Program-made: the position numbers and the translations under genes
In this document: piece after piece, positions 1 through 10,869 of the stretch
Position numbering within the stretch: position 1 is the first letter of the stretch
Layout: each line of letters starts with the position of its first letter
Assembly (NCBI GenBank): GCA_003339415.1
Contig: PDHQ01000012.1
Coordinates: 248,001 to 312,000, forward strand
Source: Ophiocordyceps camponoti-saundersi (nom. inval.)
Lineage: Eukaryota > Ascomycota > Sordariomycetes > Hypocreales > Ophiocordycipitaceae
Direction: 5' to 3'
Length of the DNA stretch: 64,000 nt
Notes under the pieces: model-generated
What the model saw: only the letters and a program-made list of their open reading frames with translations
What the model was told of the DNA's origin: nothing
Database searches by the model: none

Positions 1-1
1 G

Positions 2-895
2 AGGCCCGAGCCCCAAAGACCTGCACCGAGACCTGACCCTCAGAGATTTCCCCAGCCTCAAAGGCCGGTTCCGAGGCCTGAGACGCGGAGACCGGCACCG
101 CCGACGGTACGAGTGCCCGAGCCCCAAGCAACATCGTTCGACGGATCGATCGCGGCTTGCAACTACAACGCCTACCTCATCCAAGACAACCGTCTCTATC
201 AGATGGACCTCACCTCAGGCCAAGTATGGAAACTAAGCGACCAAGTCAGAGGCCAAATAGCAGGCCTGGTCTACAACCATTTCGACCACTACCTCTACGG
301 CATCCGGTACGACGAGATAGTACGCGTCTACCACAACGGGACGACGGAACCCATCCACAAGCTCTCCTTCGTGCCCACCATGGGAGCCCTCGACAGCCAA
401 GGACGGTACTGGGTCAGCATCATGGGACGGAGATACGCCGCCATCGACCTCCATCCGCACTCTCGCTTCCCCGGCACCACCCTGACCGAGGGAGAGTCCA
501 TCTTCCCCCGAACCGGCCTGCAGATGCGCTTCCCGACAGGCTGGACCATCTCGCCGGCAGACCCTGGGTACGCCTACGGGATAGGCTTCGATTACTACGC
601 CGACAGGCCCGCTCTCTTCCGCTGGGAGAGCGCGACGCACACGTGGGAGCACGTCAGCACCGGGACCGAGGTCGTCAACGGCGATAGCTTCTCCGCCGTC
701 GTCTCCACTGCCGACGGCTTCATCTACGGCCTCGGAGATAACTCTGGTGACATCGTCTGGTACAACTTGAAGGAGCCTCGCCAGATGTCCGTCCTTCGTC
801 GTGTCGGTCCTGTGTCGAGGTTGACTTCCAAGAGTAATACGGCTGCTCGCTGTGCCCTGCTCGACGACGTGAGACGGCGGCGGACAAGCTGGTGA
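2..895 (+). CDS. DUF6923-type protein, 5' end cut by window edge
   Basis: The frame is open from base 2 with no ATG before the recognisable domain, so the true start lies left of the window. The first 40 codons are a proline/arginine-rich spacer built on RPxPQ-like units. Then comes a beta-propeller-like domain (CNYNAYLIQ, LYQMDLTSG, NHFDHYLYGI) that I recognise as the fungal DUF6923 family. That domain normally follows collagen-like, Pro-rich or repeat regions in secreted or cell-surface proteins. The stop is at 893-895. No signal peptide can be judged because the N-terminus is missing. Function is unknown; a cell-surface role is an inference from family architecture. Confidence 0.75.
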   Translation, partial: RPEPQRPAPRPDPQRFPQPQRPVPRPETRRPAPPTVRVPEPQATSFDGSIAACNYNAYLIQDNRLYQMDLTSGQVWKLSDQVRGQIAGLVYNHFDHYLYGIRYDEIVRVYHNGTTEPIHKLSFVPTMGALDSQGRYWVSIMGRRYAAIDLHPHSRFPGTTLTEGESIFPRTGLQMRFPTGWTISPADPGYAYGIGFDYYADRPALFRWESATHTWEHVSTGTEVVNGDSFSAVVSTADGFIYGLGDNSGDIVWYNLKEPRQMSVLRRVGPVSRLTSKSNTAARCALLDDVRRRRTSW

Positions 896-1055
896 CGATG
901 ATGGTGATTTTGGTCTCTTTCTTTCTTCCCTGTCTGTCGATGAAAAGGGATGAATCACACGCAGTTCATAACTTATCCCATAGACCTGTTATAGACATCA
1001 TCATCGAACTGCTCATAATCCACCGATAGAACAGTTGCAGCAACCTCAACAGGTC

Positions 1056-2282
1056 TCAGACTCCATCGTCAAATCGAAAATGGTTATTCCACCGCTTAAC
1101 TCACCTCGTCAGCAATCACATCTTCTCCTCGTAATGAGAAAGGGGGGAGTGTGGGGGGCAACACACCTTATCCCACGGCTTTCCCGTGTCAACAAACCTC
1201 AGATCCGTCCCCAACCTGATCCTCCCCTCCGGATCCTCATTGATAGTCGACGCATGAATCTATTCGTCTCTTGTGAGCTTCCAGTGAGGTCCATTAAGGG
1301 GAAGGGTTTCCCAGCAATCTCACCATATGCGGCCGATGAAGCACCACATCACCAGCCTCGTACTCCGAAACAAGCCACCTCCGTCCATGCTCCCTCCCAA
1401 ACTCAGCCGGCCCATTGCTCAAGAATCCCGAGCTCATCATATGCGCGTTGAAGGCGTTCCTCATCTCCTCGTCGCTCATGCCAGCCTCCTTGGCCCTCTT
1501 ATTGAAGTCGGCTTCGAATTCCTGTCCAAGAACATCTCCTAAAGGGGATCATCAAGATCGTCAGTTCAAGTTTCGTTTCGCTGCCAAGAGGAAACGTTCA
1601 AGTAGAAGGATAGCGAACCTCCTTCGAGGTAAATCAACCCCCCTCCCTCCAGACGAATATCCCCCATCGGAACCCACGCCGTCACCGCCGTCGGCTCACC
1701 ATAACGCATAAAGCTCTGATCATAATGAACGCCAATAGCCCCGTTCCCAGGCGTGTTATTCCTCAGCAGCGACCTTCGAACAGCAAGAGTCCTGTCCCCC
1801 CACCCAGAAAAGGAGGCGACAAACTCCCTGAGCGCCGGATGCCTCGCGAAGCCGGCATCATCCCCGCTGCCAGCGTACCAAGCCGAAGTGTGAGCCGCCA
1901 GCGCAAGGTCGACGAACAAGGCGGCCGCCGGCGTCGAACCAGGGCGCGAGTTGGCGACGCTTCCCGCGCCGATGCCGGGGAAGTCGGTTGCCGATGCGTC
2001 GCTGTCGAAGATGCCGTCTACGGGACGCGTTCCGGGCTTGAGAACGCCGCTCGACGACACGGATGTGAAGTAGGCTTCTCGCGCCTTGAGGACGTCCTCG
2101 CGGGGGAGAAGGCCCTTGAGAAAGACGTAGCCTTCGGTCTTGTATCGCTCTCGTAGCGTGTCCAGCGGCTCCGTTGGGTGTGAGACGCGAAGCAGCGCTA
2201 CCTCGGATGGCTTTAGAGGGCCGTCGTTGACCCTAAGCACGACGCCTGCCACCGTCGGCTCAAGCTTGTCTGCGTGAGGCAT
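1056..2282 (-). CDS. Phytanoyl-CoA dioxygenase (PhyH) family protein
   Basis: Predicted Fe(II)/2-oxoglutarate oxygenase of 336 residues. Four exons join in frame: 2282..1619, 1538..1324, 1259..1167 and 1094..1056. The iron ligands are the HxD of GVHYDQSF in exon 1 and the distal His in HMIHAS, which only appears when the 1323..1260 intron is removed. An N-terminal GYVFLKGLLP strand and the DLRFVDTGKPWD segment near the end are typical of fungal PhyH proteins. The tail RWNNHFRFDDGV comes from the last short exon. The substrate cannot be told from sequence; fungal members act in lipid catabolism or in secondary metabolism. No biosynthetic cluster surrounds it. Confidence 0.82.
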
Positions 2283-2627
2283 CTCTCGTTCAGGGGCTGG
2301 AGACTATGAAGGGGACAGAAAGGGAGGGCAGAATCGTTGGATGGATAGGTAAGTAAGTAGGTAAGTAAGTATGCACGAGAGGAAACACAATGAGGTGACA
2401 GGAGAAGACGCCATCTTTAAATAGACATGAAGAGGAAGCTGCATTTTCGACAGCTCACCTTCACCACTTATCATCCAGCGACTTCGTATTCCAACCAGAC
2501 AAGACAGTGAAGCCCCGGATCCGGTTGGCCCGCCCGCTGCTACCACGTCGGGCAGCTCAAAGGAGGAGTCCGTCGCCGCCCGTTAACGCCTTGAGGCCCT
2601 AACCTCCCTCTGCCGTCTTCGCTCTCG

Positions 2628-4824
2628 TCATGCCGTCAACACGAGCCGTCTCAATGCCACGCGCGCAACCGTCGACGTCAGCACGCCTGAGCCGTACCAC
2701 AACCGCCCGCTACCATCTCTCCACAGCGACGACACAACCCAGCACGAAGCCGCCAGCTCTGCAGTCGCCCAGGCTGCCAGCAGTTGTCCTGCCGCGGAGC
2801 CGTTCCGCTCCTCGCCGGCGCCGGAAAAGGCCATGACGCCAACTACGGCCATGAGCGCCGTCTGGCACTCGTTTCGGAACGGCACGGCAAAGACCAAGGT
2901 CAGTGCCCATAACATGGGCAAGCCGATGAGCGTAGCAAAGTCGAGGGGACGACGAAGCCAGTTGCTCGCTCCATCGCCCGAACCCATCCGCCTTTTGCTC
3001 TTTGCTTGGCGTGTGTTGGTCGTCCCCTGCGTATTACCATGGTCGCCCTCTTGGTCGCCGTCCTCTTCGCCGTCCTGGCTAAGGGTGAAGCTCTGGCCCA
3101 GGAGATCTGCTAGAGAGCTGGCGTCATCCCTCTCCGGCGCGAAGAACTGCGGTTGCCGGAATTCCACCCCGTCGTTCTTCCGGCTGCGTCCCTTGTCGCG
3201 CGTAGTGGCCGGCGAGAAGGTGAATCTATCCGGCCCATCTGCCGCCGGTTTCGTCTCCGGATCCGGTGCGCGCAGAGGATTCCTCAGCTGACGCGCGGGA
3301 TTCGAGGGTGCTGCCGGCACTTTGTACCAAAAGGGGCTCTTGCTCTGTGTCGTCGGCTGGTCGGGTATGCCCGGGGTTTTCCGCGGGGATGGCTGAGGCG
3401 CAAATGCGCGGTGTCGCGGCGTGATGGGCGACCAGTCCATCTCCTCAGCGTATTGAACCTCCTGTTGCGGTTGACGACTCGGGGTTCCGAACGAGGCGGT
3501 TGACGGGGTGTCAGGAACACGTATTGGACTGGGTGAGAAGAGGTCTGTCCGCGCTGATTCGTGTCTGCGCGGCGAACCCGGTGCCGCCTCGAGGGCATCG
3601 GTGAGCATATCCGACAACGTCTTGGGGGCGTCCTTGCTCTTCGCCGGGGACAAGATCGCCGCCGCCGTCGCCGCCGCCTCCTTGTGATTCCCGACGCCGA
3701 AAAGGGGCGACGTGTCGACGCGCATCGATCTTCGCGCCAAAGAAAACATCTGCGAAGCTGTCAGAAGAGCCGTGGTGATCAAAGACGACATCCCCGTTCT
3801 CACCAATATCATTACGGCCGCCATTGCCACATGAAGGCTGAGCAGCGCCTGGCGCGAGTGGCCCTCGACACCAACAAGACCCCAGCAGGCGAGTCGAGCG
3901 ACGACGAAGAGGCCCTGGAAGGAATACCACTGTGCAAAGCCACTCAAATGCCTTGTGAAGCCCCGAACCGACTGCACGAAATATGGATTCCACCATGCCG
4001 CCACTACAGCAGCCACGACGCTCCAGCGGACGAGCACATCAGGCGCAGGGAGAACAGATGCCAGATGACCGAGCCAAGCCGTGGCCATGACGGCAAGCCC
4101 AGCCTCATCTGGATCGCGCAACCCATCGCCAGCATCTCGTAACAAGGGCGCAACAGCAACCAGATGCCAGAGAAGCTGCAGGGCAAAGCCAGCCGTCCAG
4201 ACAAGGCCGCCCAGACGATCAATCCAATCCAGCGCCGTATTCGCGGAAGCCGTCCTTCTACCACGGCCGAGCTCCATCATGCGCCGCAGGTGATCCGTCT
4301 TGGCCGCATAACCAGCCTGCCGCAAGCGCGCCTCGACCCGGCTGGCGCACTGGTCGCACACCTGAGGGTATCGCTTCTCGAGGCCCCGGCGGTATCGATG
4401 ATAGTTGCGCTCCAGCGGCGCGTAGTCGGGGTCGGAGGGATCATCGGGGAGGTATTGCGCCAACGAGCTCGTGAGAAGGTATTGGTTCTTGAGGCACGTC
4501 GTGCAAAATATGCTGTCTTTCGCGACCGGTAGCGGCTTCGGCGCCGTGAAGAGCTTCGTACTCGTTGCTTCGCGATCCGTCGCTACGGGAGGGTCTGTAA
4601 TCTCGCCTCTCTGTCAGGGTTTCAGGACAGACAGCTTGTCAGTATGAAGATAGCATTCGCCAGCGAGAGAGAGAGGAGGAGGGAGAAACGCGCACCTCGT
4701 CCAGATAATTTGTCGCATCGCAGTGACGGCACACAAACTCGCGCGTGTTACCGTCATTCTTCAGCCCGGATCGTCGTCCGCAGTAGAAGCAGCTCAAGTA
4801 TCTTGACGCCCGGAAGCGCTCCAT
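2628..4824 (-). CDS. IMA1: Ima1-like inner nuclear membrane protein
   Basis: Homologue of fission yeast Ima1 and animal TMEM201/NET5, integral proteins of the inner nuclear membrane that take part in nucleus-cytoskeleton coupling and chromatin tethering. Two exons, 4824..4696 and 4610..2628, give about 703 residues. The N-terminal Ima1_N zinc-binding region shows paired CxxC motifs: CFYC and CRHC in exon 1, CTTC and CDQC in exon 2. Several hydrophobic segments follow, then a long Ser/Pro-rich region and two or three C-terminal membrane helices ending at RRLVLTA. The start at MERFRAS is chosen because the zinc domain begins at once; a longer N-terminus from 4926 is open but less likely. It is divergent from DSC3. 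Confidence 0.85.
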
Positions 4825-5170
4825 GGTTCGGTGCTTTGAAAGCTTGAGCGGCAGAAAGACCAACGCTGGCGTTGTGGCGCATTTGTAGGTCGCAGCCTCG
4901 CGGACCACCAGTACATGCGACTGCACGAGTAGGCAGTAGGCCGCTAATTACAGGCGTCTGTGACCTGCTGCAGCAAAACAAAGCGCCGTAGTGGCGCAGC
5001 TGCGAGACAAAAGGCGCCGCCTTTCATTGGCTGGCTCTAGTAAGTAGGTACTCTAGGAAAGTACCTATCGTCAGCCTCGTCGCCTTTGTGCGTCACCGAG
5101 CCACCACCTTCATGTATGCACATACATCATCGCGTCTCTCTTTCAGCTGTTTCTTCCTCAAGAGAACAGA
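4825..5170. promoter_or_regulatory. Divergent promoter region between IMA1 and DSC3
   Basis: About 350 bases separate the two divergent starts. An inverted CCAAT box (ATTGG) lies at 5026-5030 in CATTGGCTGG, a classic site for the fungal HAP/CBC complex. A GGCGCC-rich stretch precedes it and a TACTCTAGGAAAGTACC near-palindrome follows. Confidence 0.4.
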
Positions 5171-6085
5171 ATGAAGGAAACCCTTTCTTTCAAATCGACG
5201 CCACCCCGGTCGTCTTCGATCCCGTCGAATCCGCTCCATCTCACCATTCGCTTCTCCTCCTCCATCCCAGACCTTGACATGGACATCACATATCCCGACC
5301 AAACCACTGTCCTCTCTCTCAAGCACCTCCTGCGCTCGCGTCTCGCCAGCCGTAACCGCCTACGCCTTATTCATCAGGGCCGAATACTCCCGGACACTTG
5401 CGCCCTCAGCGCCGTCCTCAAACCCATCCCTTCACACGTCCATCATCACAACGGCACCGAAGACGAAGGCGATGACTATGAAGACGACCAAGGACGAGAT
5501 CAAGAACACTTGAGATTATTAGGCAAGGGGAAAGCCCCCGCCTCTGCCGCTCTCTTTCGAATATACGTCAATTGCTCTATTGGAGACGAGCTTTCCGACG
5601 AAGACCTCGCCGCCGAGGAGCGCGCCTCCAATAACCCCCCCAACGACCTCGATACCAGCACCGGCCGACAACAGCCCCGGGCGCGCCCTCGCCCCCGCGG
5701 CTTCGATCGCTTCCTTCAGTCCGGTTTCACCACCTCAGAAATCTCGGCGCTCCGAGCCCAATTTGCCCTCATCCAGTCGAGCCGCTTCCTCCCGGACTCG
5801 ATGCCCTCCCCCGATACCATGCGCAGTCTCGAAGACGCCTGGATAGATTCAAACGCCGGCCAGATGACCTCCGCGGCTAACCCACTCGACGATGATGTCA
5901 GTTTAGCTTCCTACATCGATGTTCTCATCCGCGGCTTAGCTATCGGCTTCTACTTCCCACTCGGCAGCTTCGCATGGCTGCTGCGTGGCACCATCTGGAG
6001 CGAAAAGTGGCGACTATTCGTCAGCCTTGGAGTCATCTTGACCCTCGCCACTGGCGTCGTCAGGAGCATCTCGGAACAGAATTGA
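5171..6085 (+). CDS. DSC3: DSC E3 ubiquitin ligase complex subunit 3
   Basis: Single-exon gene of 304 residues, the usual length for Dsc3. The N-terminal part (about residues 20-85) is a ubiquitin-like domain (LHLTIRFSSSIPDLDMDITY, then SLKHLLRSRL and RLRLIHQGRIL). An acidic, His-rich insert follows, then a DUF2407 C-terminal block (GFDRFLQSGFTTSEISALRAQF). Two membrane helices close the protein (about 245-270 and 280-300). The Dsc complex is a Golgi/endosomal membrane ubiquitin ligase needed to cleave the SREBP Sre1 under low oxygen, and for azole tolerance and virulence in moulds. The start is supported by the match of the first residues to the family. Confidence 0.9.
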   Translation: MKETLSFKSTPPRSSSIPSNPLHLTIRFSSSIPDLDMDITYPDQTTVLSLKHLLRSRLASRNRLRLIHQGRILPDTCALSAVLKPIPSHVHHHNGTEDEGDDYEDDQGRDQEHLRLLGKGKAPASAALFRIYVNCSIGDELSDEDLAAEERASNNPPNDLDTSTGRQQPRARPRPRGFDRFLQSGFTTSEISALRAQFALIQSSRFLPDSMPSPDTMRSLEDAWIDSNAGQMTSAANPLDDDVSLASYIDVLIRGLAIGFYFPLGSFAWLLRGTIWSEKWRLFVSLGVILTLATGVVRSISEQN

Positions 6086-6381
6086 TAAGACGTGCTGGCT
6101 GCAGCATCATCATTTGAGTGACCGTCATCCCCATCTCCTCCGTCGTACCTACATCCCAGCGTCACGTATAGTCGTCGTGTAGACGCATCCCGGTATATTC
6201 CTCTCCCCCACGCATAAGCAAGTTTGAAAAGAGTTGCCGTCCATCTAAAAGGAGGCTGAGAAAGAGGCTGAACTAAAGCGAATATTAAAAAATGGGGGTG
6301 GAAGATCTTCAGAGACGTCAAAGAACTTCCATCTGCAGTCCTTTCCAGAGGCCTATCTCCTCTCTCCACGGATCAAGCTGC
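6086..6381. other. Convergent 3' region of DSC3 and MTR4
   Basis: About 295 bases between two converging stop codons. I see nothing beyond presumed 3' UTRs. Confidence 0.5.
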
Positions 6382-9300
6382 TTAGAGATACAGACTCTGT
6401 GTGGCAACAATATCTCTCCTGATCTTCTGTAAGCTCTCTTCAAATTTCTTCATCAGGTCGTCATTGCCCATAACTTTGGCGGCCTGAGCCATCTGCCGCA
6501 GCAGTTCCTCCAGCCGACGAAAGAGTCGGATGAGAGATCCCTCGTACGCGTTCGTGAGTTTGCTGTACCATCACATCAGTCGAGAACTCCTCATCATGGC
6601 GCAAGGGGGAAGGCAAAGGTCTTACCAAATCTCCAAAAACGGCCGTCCCTGAGCCCATCGGTAAACCGTCTCCATGAGCTGCCACTTGAGGCTGGCCGCG
6701 TACTCATCCTCGTTGACGTCGAGCTTGTTCTCCTGGCTGCACTTGGCTACCACGCGCGCTTTGGCCTGGATCTCGCGGAACGGCTTCTGCAGCTCCTCCC
6801 GGAGAGCATCCGTATCCACCTTTTCGTCGAAGATGAAGCAGCTCAGCACGGCGGCGCACTTTTCCGCCGTCAGCTCGTTGAAGAAGCGGTCAAAGAGCAG
6901 CTCCGCCAGCACGAGCTCGTGACCCTCGGTCGACGAAATCTCGCACGCCGCTCGCGCCTTGAGCTGTACCACATCGGCTTCGTTGATGAAGCCGAGTCGG
7001 CGCAGCACCCGCTTTCGCGCCTTCAGCTCTTCCATCTGTGCCACGCTGTGCGCCTTGGCCATCGCCTTCTTCTTCTCCCTTACCTTCTCTTGTATCTGCA
7101 TCTTGTTGTGGTACTGGTCCCAGAGCGACGGCAGCAAAGGCGACATGTGGAGCGGGTTAGCCAGGAGCCGTGATTCGAGCACTTCGATCTTGCGAAGGAG
7201 TTTCTTGAACGACTCGTCCGCGATGTCCATGTTCTCGATAGGGTCCAGGATGGGCACGCCGTCGGGAAACCTGCGCTTGACTTCGGCTAGCGACCTGTGC
7301 GCCTGTTCCTTGTCGTGCTCTGTCTTCAAGCCGTCCTTCGGCATAAAGATGCGAATCTGGCTGATGGCCTTGATACAGGTGAGCAGGCACGGCACCACCT
7401 CGTGAATCGTATCCTGCTCGCTATTGGATGGCGACAGGCCGAGCGGCATCTCTCCCGCCGGCTGACTGGGCGCAATGTCCACGCTCGAGGCAGAAATGGG
7501 CAATAGCACCTCGATCATGTGCGACTCCTGCATGCTGTACTGGGGCTCGCCCATCTTGGGCCCCTTGCGAGGGCTGTGGTTGACGACGACGCCCCAGCCG
7601 AAATCGACGCCCCCGCCGACGCTGTCCGGCGACTGCTTGGGGTTGTAAATCTGTACCAGCCGCCCCGGCTGCAGGAAGTCGAGGCAGTACTGCGGATGCT
7701 GGATGACGGCCCGCATGTCTCTCGTGAACGTGTTGAGCTGCTGCCTGATCTGGTAGTAGTCCTTTATAGTGGCTTCGTCCGGGATCGCCATCTCATCCCG
7801 CTCCTGCTGGAGAGCCATGAGCTCCTTCTCCAGCGCAGGAACACTGGCTGCGTTCTGGAACTGATGAAAGCACTTCTCCAGCATGTACTCGGGCGAGATG
7901 GCTTCTATCCTCAAAAGGTTGAGGATCATGTTGTAGCCGAGGTGGAAGGCCGAGTTCAGCTTGTCCTGCTGGCCGGTGACCATTTGCTTGGCGACATCGG
8001 GCTCCAGCTTGTTGTCGACCATGATGATGACGATGCCTCGGGCGTCGAGCCCACGCCGCCCAGCTCGTCCAGACATCTGGACGTATTCGGACGACGTAAT
8101 TGGCCGCACCGAAACGCCGTCCCACTTACTGGCCTGGGAAAAGACGACCGTCTTGGCGGGCATGTTTAGCCCGATGGAGAAGGTCTCGGTCGCGAAGAGG
8201 ACCTTGATCAGGGACTCCTGAAACAAGATCTCAATCGTCTCCTTGAGTAGGGGGAGCAAGCCCGAGTGATGAACGCCGATGCCTCGCTCTAGCAAGGGCA
8301 GAATGTGCACGATCTGCGGTAGCTCGCGGTCCTGTTCCGAGAGGGTGTTCATGGCGCTTTGGAAGACCTTTTTGACCATGGCCTTTTCCGAGTCGTCGTT
8401 GAAGTCGAGGTTAGAGACTGATATAGCCATAGCCTCAATCTCGCGCTTGCTGAAGTTGAAGACGATGACGGGGTTGAACTTTTTCTTGATGGTCATCTTG
8501 ATGATCTTGTAAATGTCAGAACCCTCATCGACGCCTCCCTTATTCGTCTTCTTGTTTCTGCCTTTACCCTTCATCTTGGCGTTGGGGTCGGCCGGGTCGC
8601 TGCCCCTCTTCTCCTCGACCTCCTTCATGACCTGGTTGAAGTTTTGCTCGTTGAAGATGCCCTTTTCGTCAACGACGATGCGAGCCCCCTTGCCGCCGGC
8701 AGGATAAAAGTAGTTTTGCAGGGGCGTCGGCCGGAAGTCGGTGTAGACCACATGGCATGCCTGGTGGTGGATCTTGGCGATCCATTCGGCGAACTGGAAG
8801 GCGTTGGGTATTGTGGCGGAAAGGAAAACGTAGCGTACTTTATCGGGAAGCATGATGATGGTCTCTTCCCAGACAACACCTCGGATCTTGTCCCGCATGT
8901 AGTGGATCTCGTCAAAGACCACCCAGGCGACCTCTCGCATAATCTCGGAACCACGGTAGAGCATAGATCGCAGAATCTCCGTCGTCATGACGAGGCAGCT
9001 GGCAGTTGGGTTAATAGTGACATCTCCCGTCATGAGGCCAACGTCGCCGAAGATGGCGTCAAAGTCGCGGAATTTTTGGTTGCTGAGGGCCTTGATGGGA
9101 CTCGTATAGATGACGCGCTGGTTGCGCTTGAGGCATTGCGCGATGGCATACTCGGCCACGACCGTCTTGCCCGCACTGGTGTGCGCCGACACTAGCACGC
9201 TTTCGTCCCGCTCTATCGAGGCAACAGAAAGGCTCTGGAAGGGGTCGAGCTTGAAGGTCCAGGTACGGGCAGGTTCGTCAGGCGATTTGTGCTCCGAGAG

Positions 9301-9726
9301 CGGCACATATTCGTAATCCAGGTCCGGGGGCAGGGCGACCTGATGCTGGATGTTGTGTGACAAGACGAGCGAGGTGTCCTGAGGGAGAAGCGTCGTTGCA
9401 CCGGCGACTTCTCTCGATTGAGCCGTTTGAAAGGTATCGGTTATAACGGGACCCCCAGCCCCGTCTTCCTTCCTCCGCCGCTTCTTGTCCTGCTGACTGG
9501 GCGTGTCGGACTCTTCGTCGGATTCTTCCTCGTTGGAAGACTCCGGAGCATCACCCATGTCAACGTCGGCCGCCTCCTTGGCTGCAGCTGTGGCACCATT
9601 TATGGCCTCGTCAGCTTTTCGCTTCTTGGACTTGTCTCGAGTCTTGCTCGTTTGCGTCGCCCTCTCGGCCTCACTATCGCTCTGAGGGCCCGCCTTGCCC
9701 TCGAAGACATCGAACATTTCATCCAT
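6382..9726 (-). CDS. MTR4: ATP-dependent RNA helicase Mtr4 (TRAMP/exosome)
   Basis: Ski2-like DExH helicase that feeds RNA to the nuclear exosome within the TRAMP complex. Exons 9726..6626 and 6562..6382 give 1093 residues, the normal size. Visible motifs: an acidic, basic-patched N-terminus; Walker A SAHTSAGKT (about residue 180); DEIH box (about 268); motif III SATIPN; motif VI QMSGRAGRRG; then the arch (KOW) region and the DSHCT C-terminus. The last exon restores the conserved end RDIVATQSLYL and the EICKLTNAYEGSLIRLFRRL helix. The start MDEMFDVFEG matches fungal Mtr4. It is divergent from COX8. Confidence 0.96.
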
Positions 9727-10184
9727 CGTGAGTCGAAGTTTTCCTCTCGCTCCCCAGCAATGGCCAGTGTGGCATTGGTTGGACTGCTTGATGAGGCAGC
9801 TGATCTGTTTGTCGAGCAGCTCATTCGCTACGGCTACGGGCCGCGGAATCGTCGATCGATCGAGAGGGAAGAAAAAGGAAGTCGAAGAGTGCGGCGGAGA
9901 AAAACTTGTAATCAGACGGGCAGGCGGTGAAGCGCCAGCTGCGGAGTGAAGTGCCGGCTGAGTAATTATTGAAGATCCATGAATCGCCTTACGTAAGGCA
10001 ATACTCACCTGAAGCTATCGGACCACCATCACGACCTGAGCTTCAACTTCGTTGTCGCCATTCCAAAGCCGAGGCTCTTACCGCAGAACCACAAGCATCT
10101 ATCTGCCCGCTCAAAGTGAGTCTTCACTCTCTCGCATAAGCTTCTTCTTTGTTCTTCATAAATTGCTAAGCCGCAAGTCGAAAG
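9727..10184. promoter_or_regulatory. Divergent promoter region MTR4/COX8
   Basis: The two starts lie 458 bases apart. On the COX8 side a likely 5' UTR intron runs from a GTGAGTCTTC donor near 10117 to an acceptor just upstream of the ATG (CTAAGCCGCAAG). Confidence 0.35.
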
Positions 10185-10478
10185 ATGCTCTCACGCGCCG
10201 CAACCCGCACGACGACTCAGCTCGTCTCCCGCAGAGCCTTCCATGCCACCAGGCCTCGCATGATGTCGCCTTACCACTATCCCGAGGGCCCATACTCCAA
10301 TCTCCCCTTCAACCCACGCAGCAAGTGGTTTCCCATCTGCTACTGGTCAGCTGCCGCTGCCGCCTTCTTTGCTCCCTTCGGAATTGCCGGTCAGTTCTTT
10401 GCCCTCTCCCTGCCCAGTGACTTTGACGTATCATTGAGCTAACAGCGCGCAGTCTTTCAGACTTACAAAGACTTTTAA
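10185..10478 (+). CDS. COX8: Cytochrome c oxidase subunit VIII (VIIc-like)
   Basis: Small inner-membrane subunit of respiratory complex IV. Exons 10185..10389 and 10453..10478 give 76 residues. The N-terminus MLSRAATRTTTQLVSRRAF is a mitochondrial presequence rich in Arg and Ser. The family signature PEGPYSNLPFNPRSKWF is followed by one membrane helix and, after the 63-nt intron, the conserved end AVFQTYKDF. Unspliced, the frame would run on into intron sequence, so the splice is needed. Gene length and motif fit yeast Cox8 / mammalian COX7C. Confidence 0.92.
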
Positions 10479-10869
10479 GTCTTTTTCTCGAGGTTTTGGT
10501 ATCGGAACATAGATTTGATACGGTGGATCAAGGGGTTTTCCTGGTTGAGCTCTTATAGCAGATAGGCACCTAATTGAAGCCTCCGTTTTTCTCATCTACT
10601 GCTCCTCACGAACTTCCCCAGTCCACAATCTGGGTACGACGCAACTCGTCCGCGGCCTGGGGGTTTCTGGGGCCTAAAAATGGGCGAACAACTGATTATG
10701 TGCTTATCGTACAGCAGGCCACGATGCGAAACATATCACAGCCTTCCCATGATCCAACGGAGAGGCATGATAGTTCTTCTCGGAAAATCAGGCTATGTAT
10801 GTATGTGTTCGTACGTTCTCGTTCACAGTATACAGAGTCATCATACAGGAGCACGCCGAGAAGCTACTC
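10479..10869. other. Convergent 3' region of COX8 and the PPR gene
   Basis: Holds presumed 3' UTRs only; no conserved coding frame seen. Confidence 0.4.

Noticed and set aside
233..958. 241-codon minus frame over the DUF6923 gene
   Set aside because: Antisense shadow; the plus strand carries a recognisable domain.
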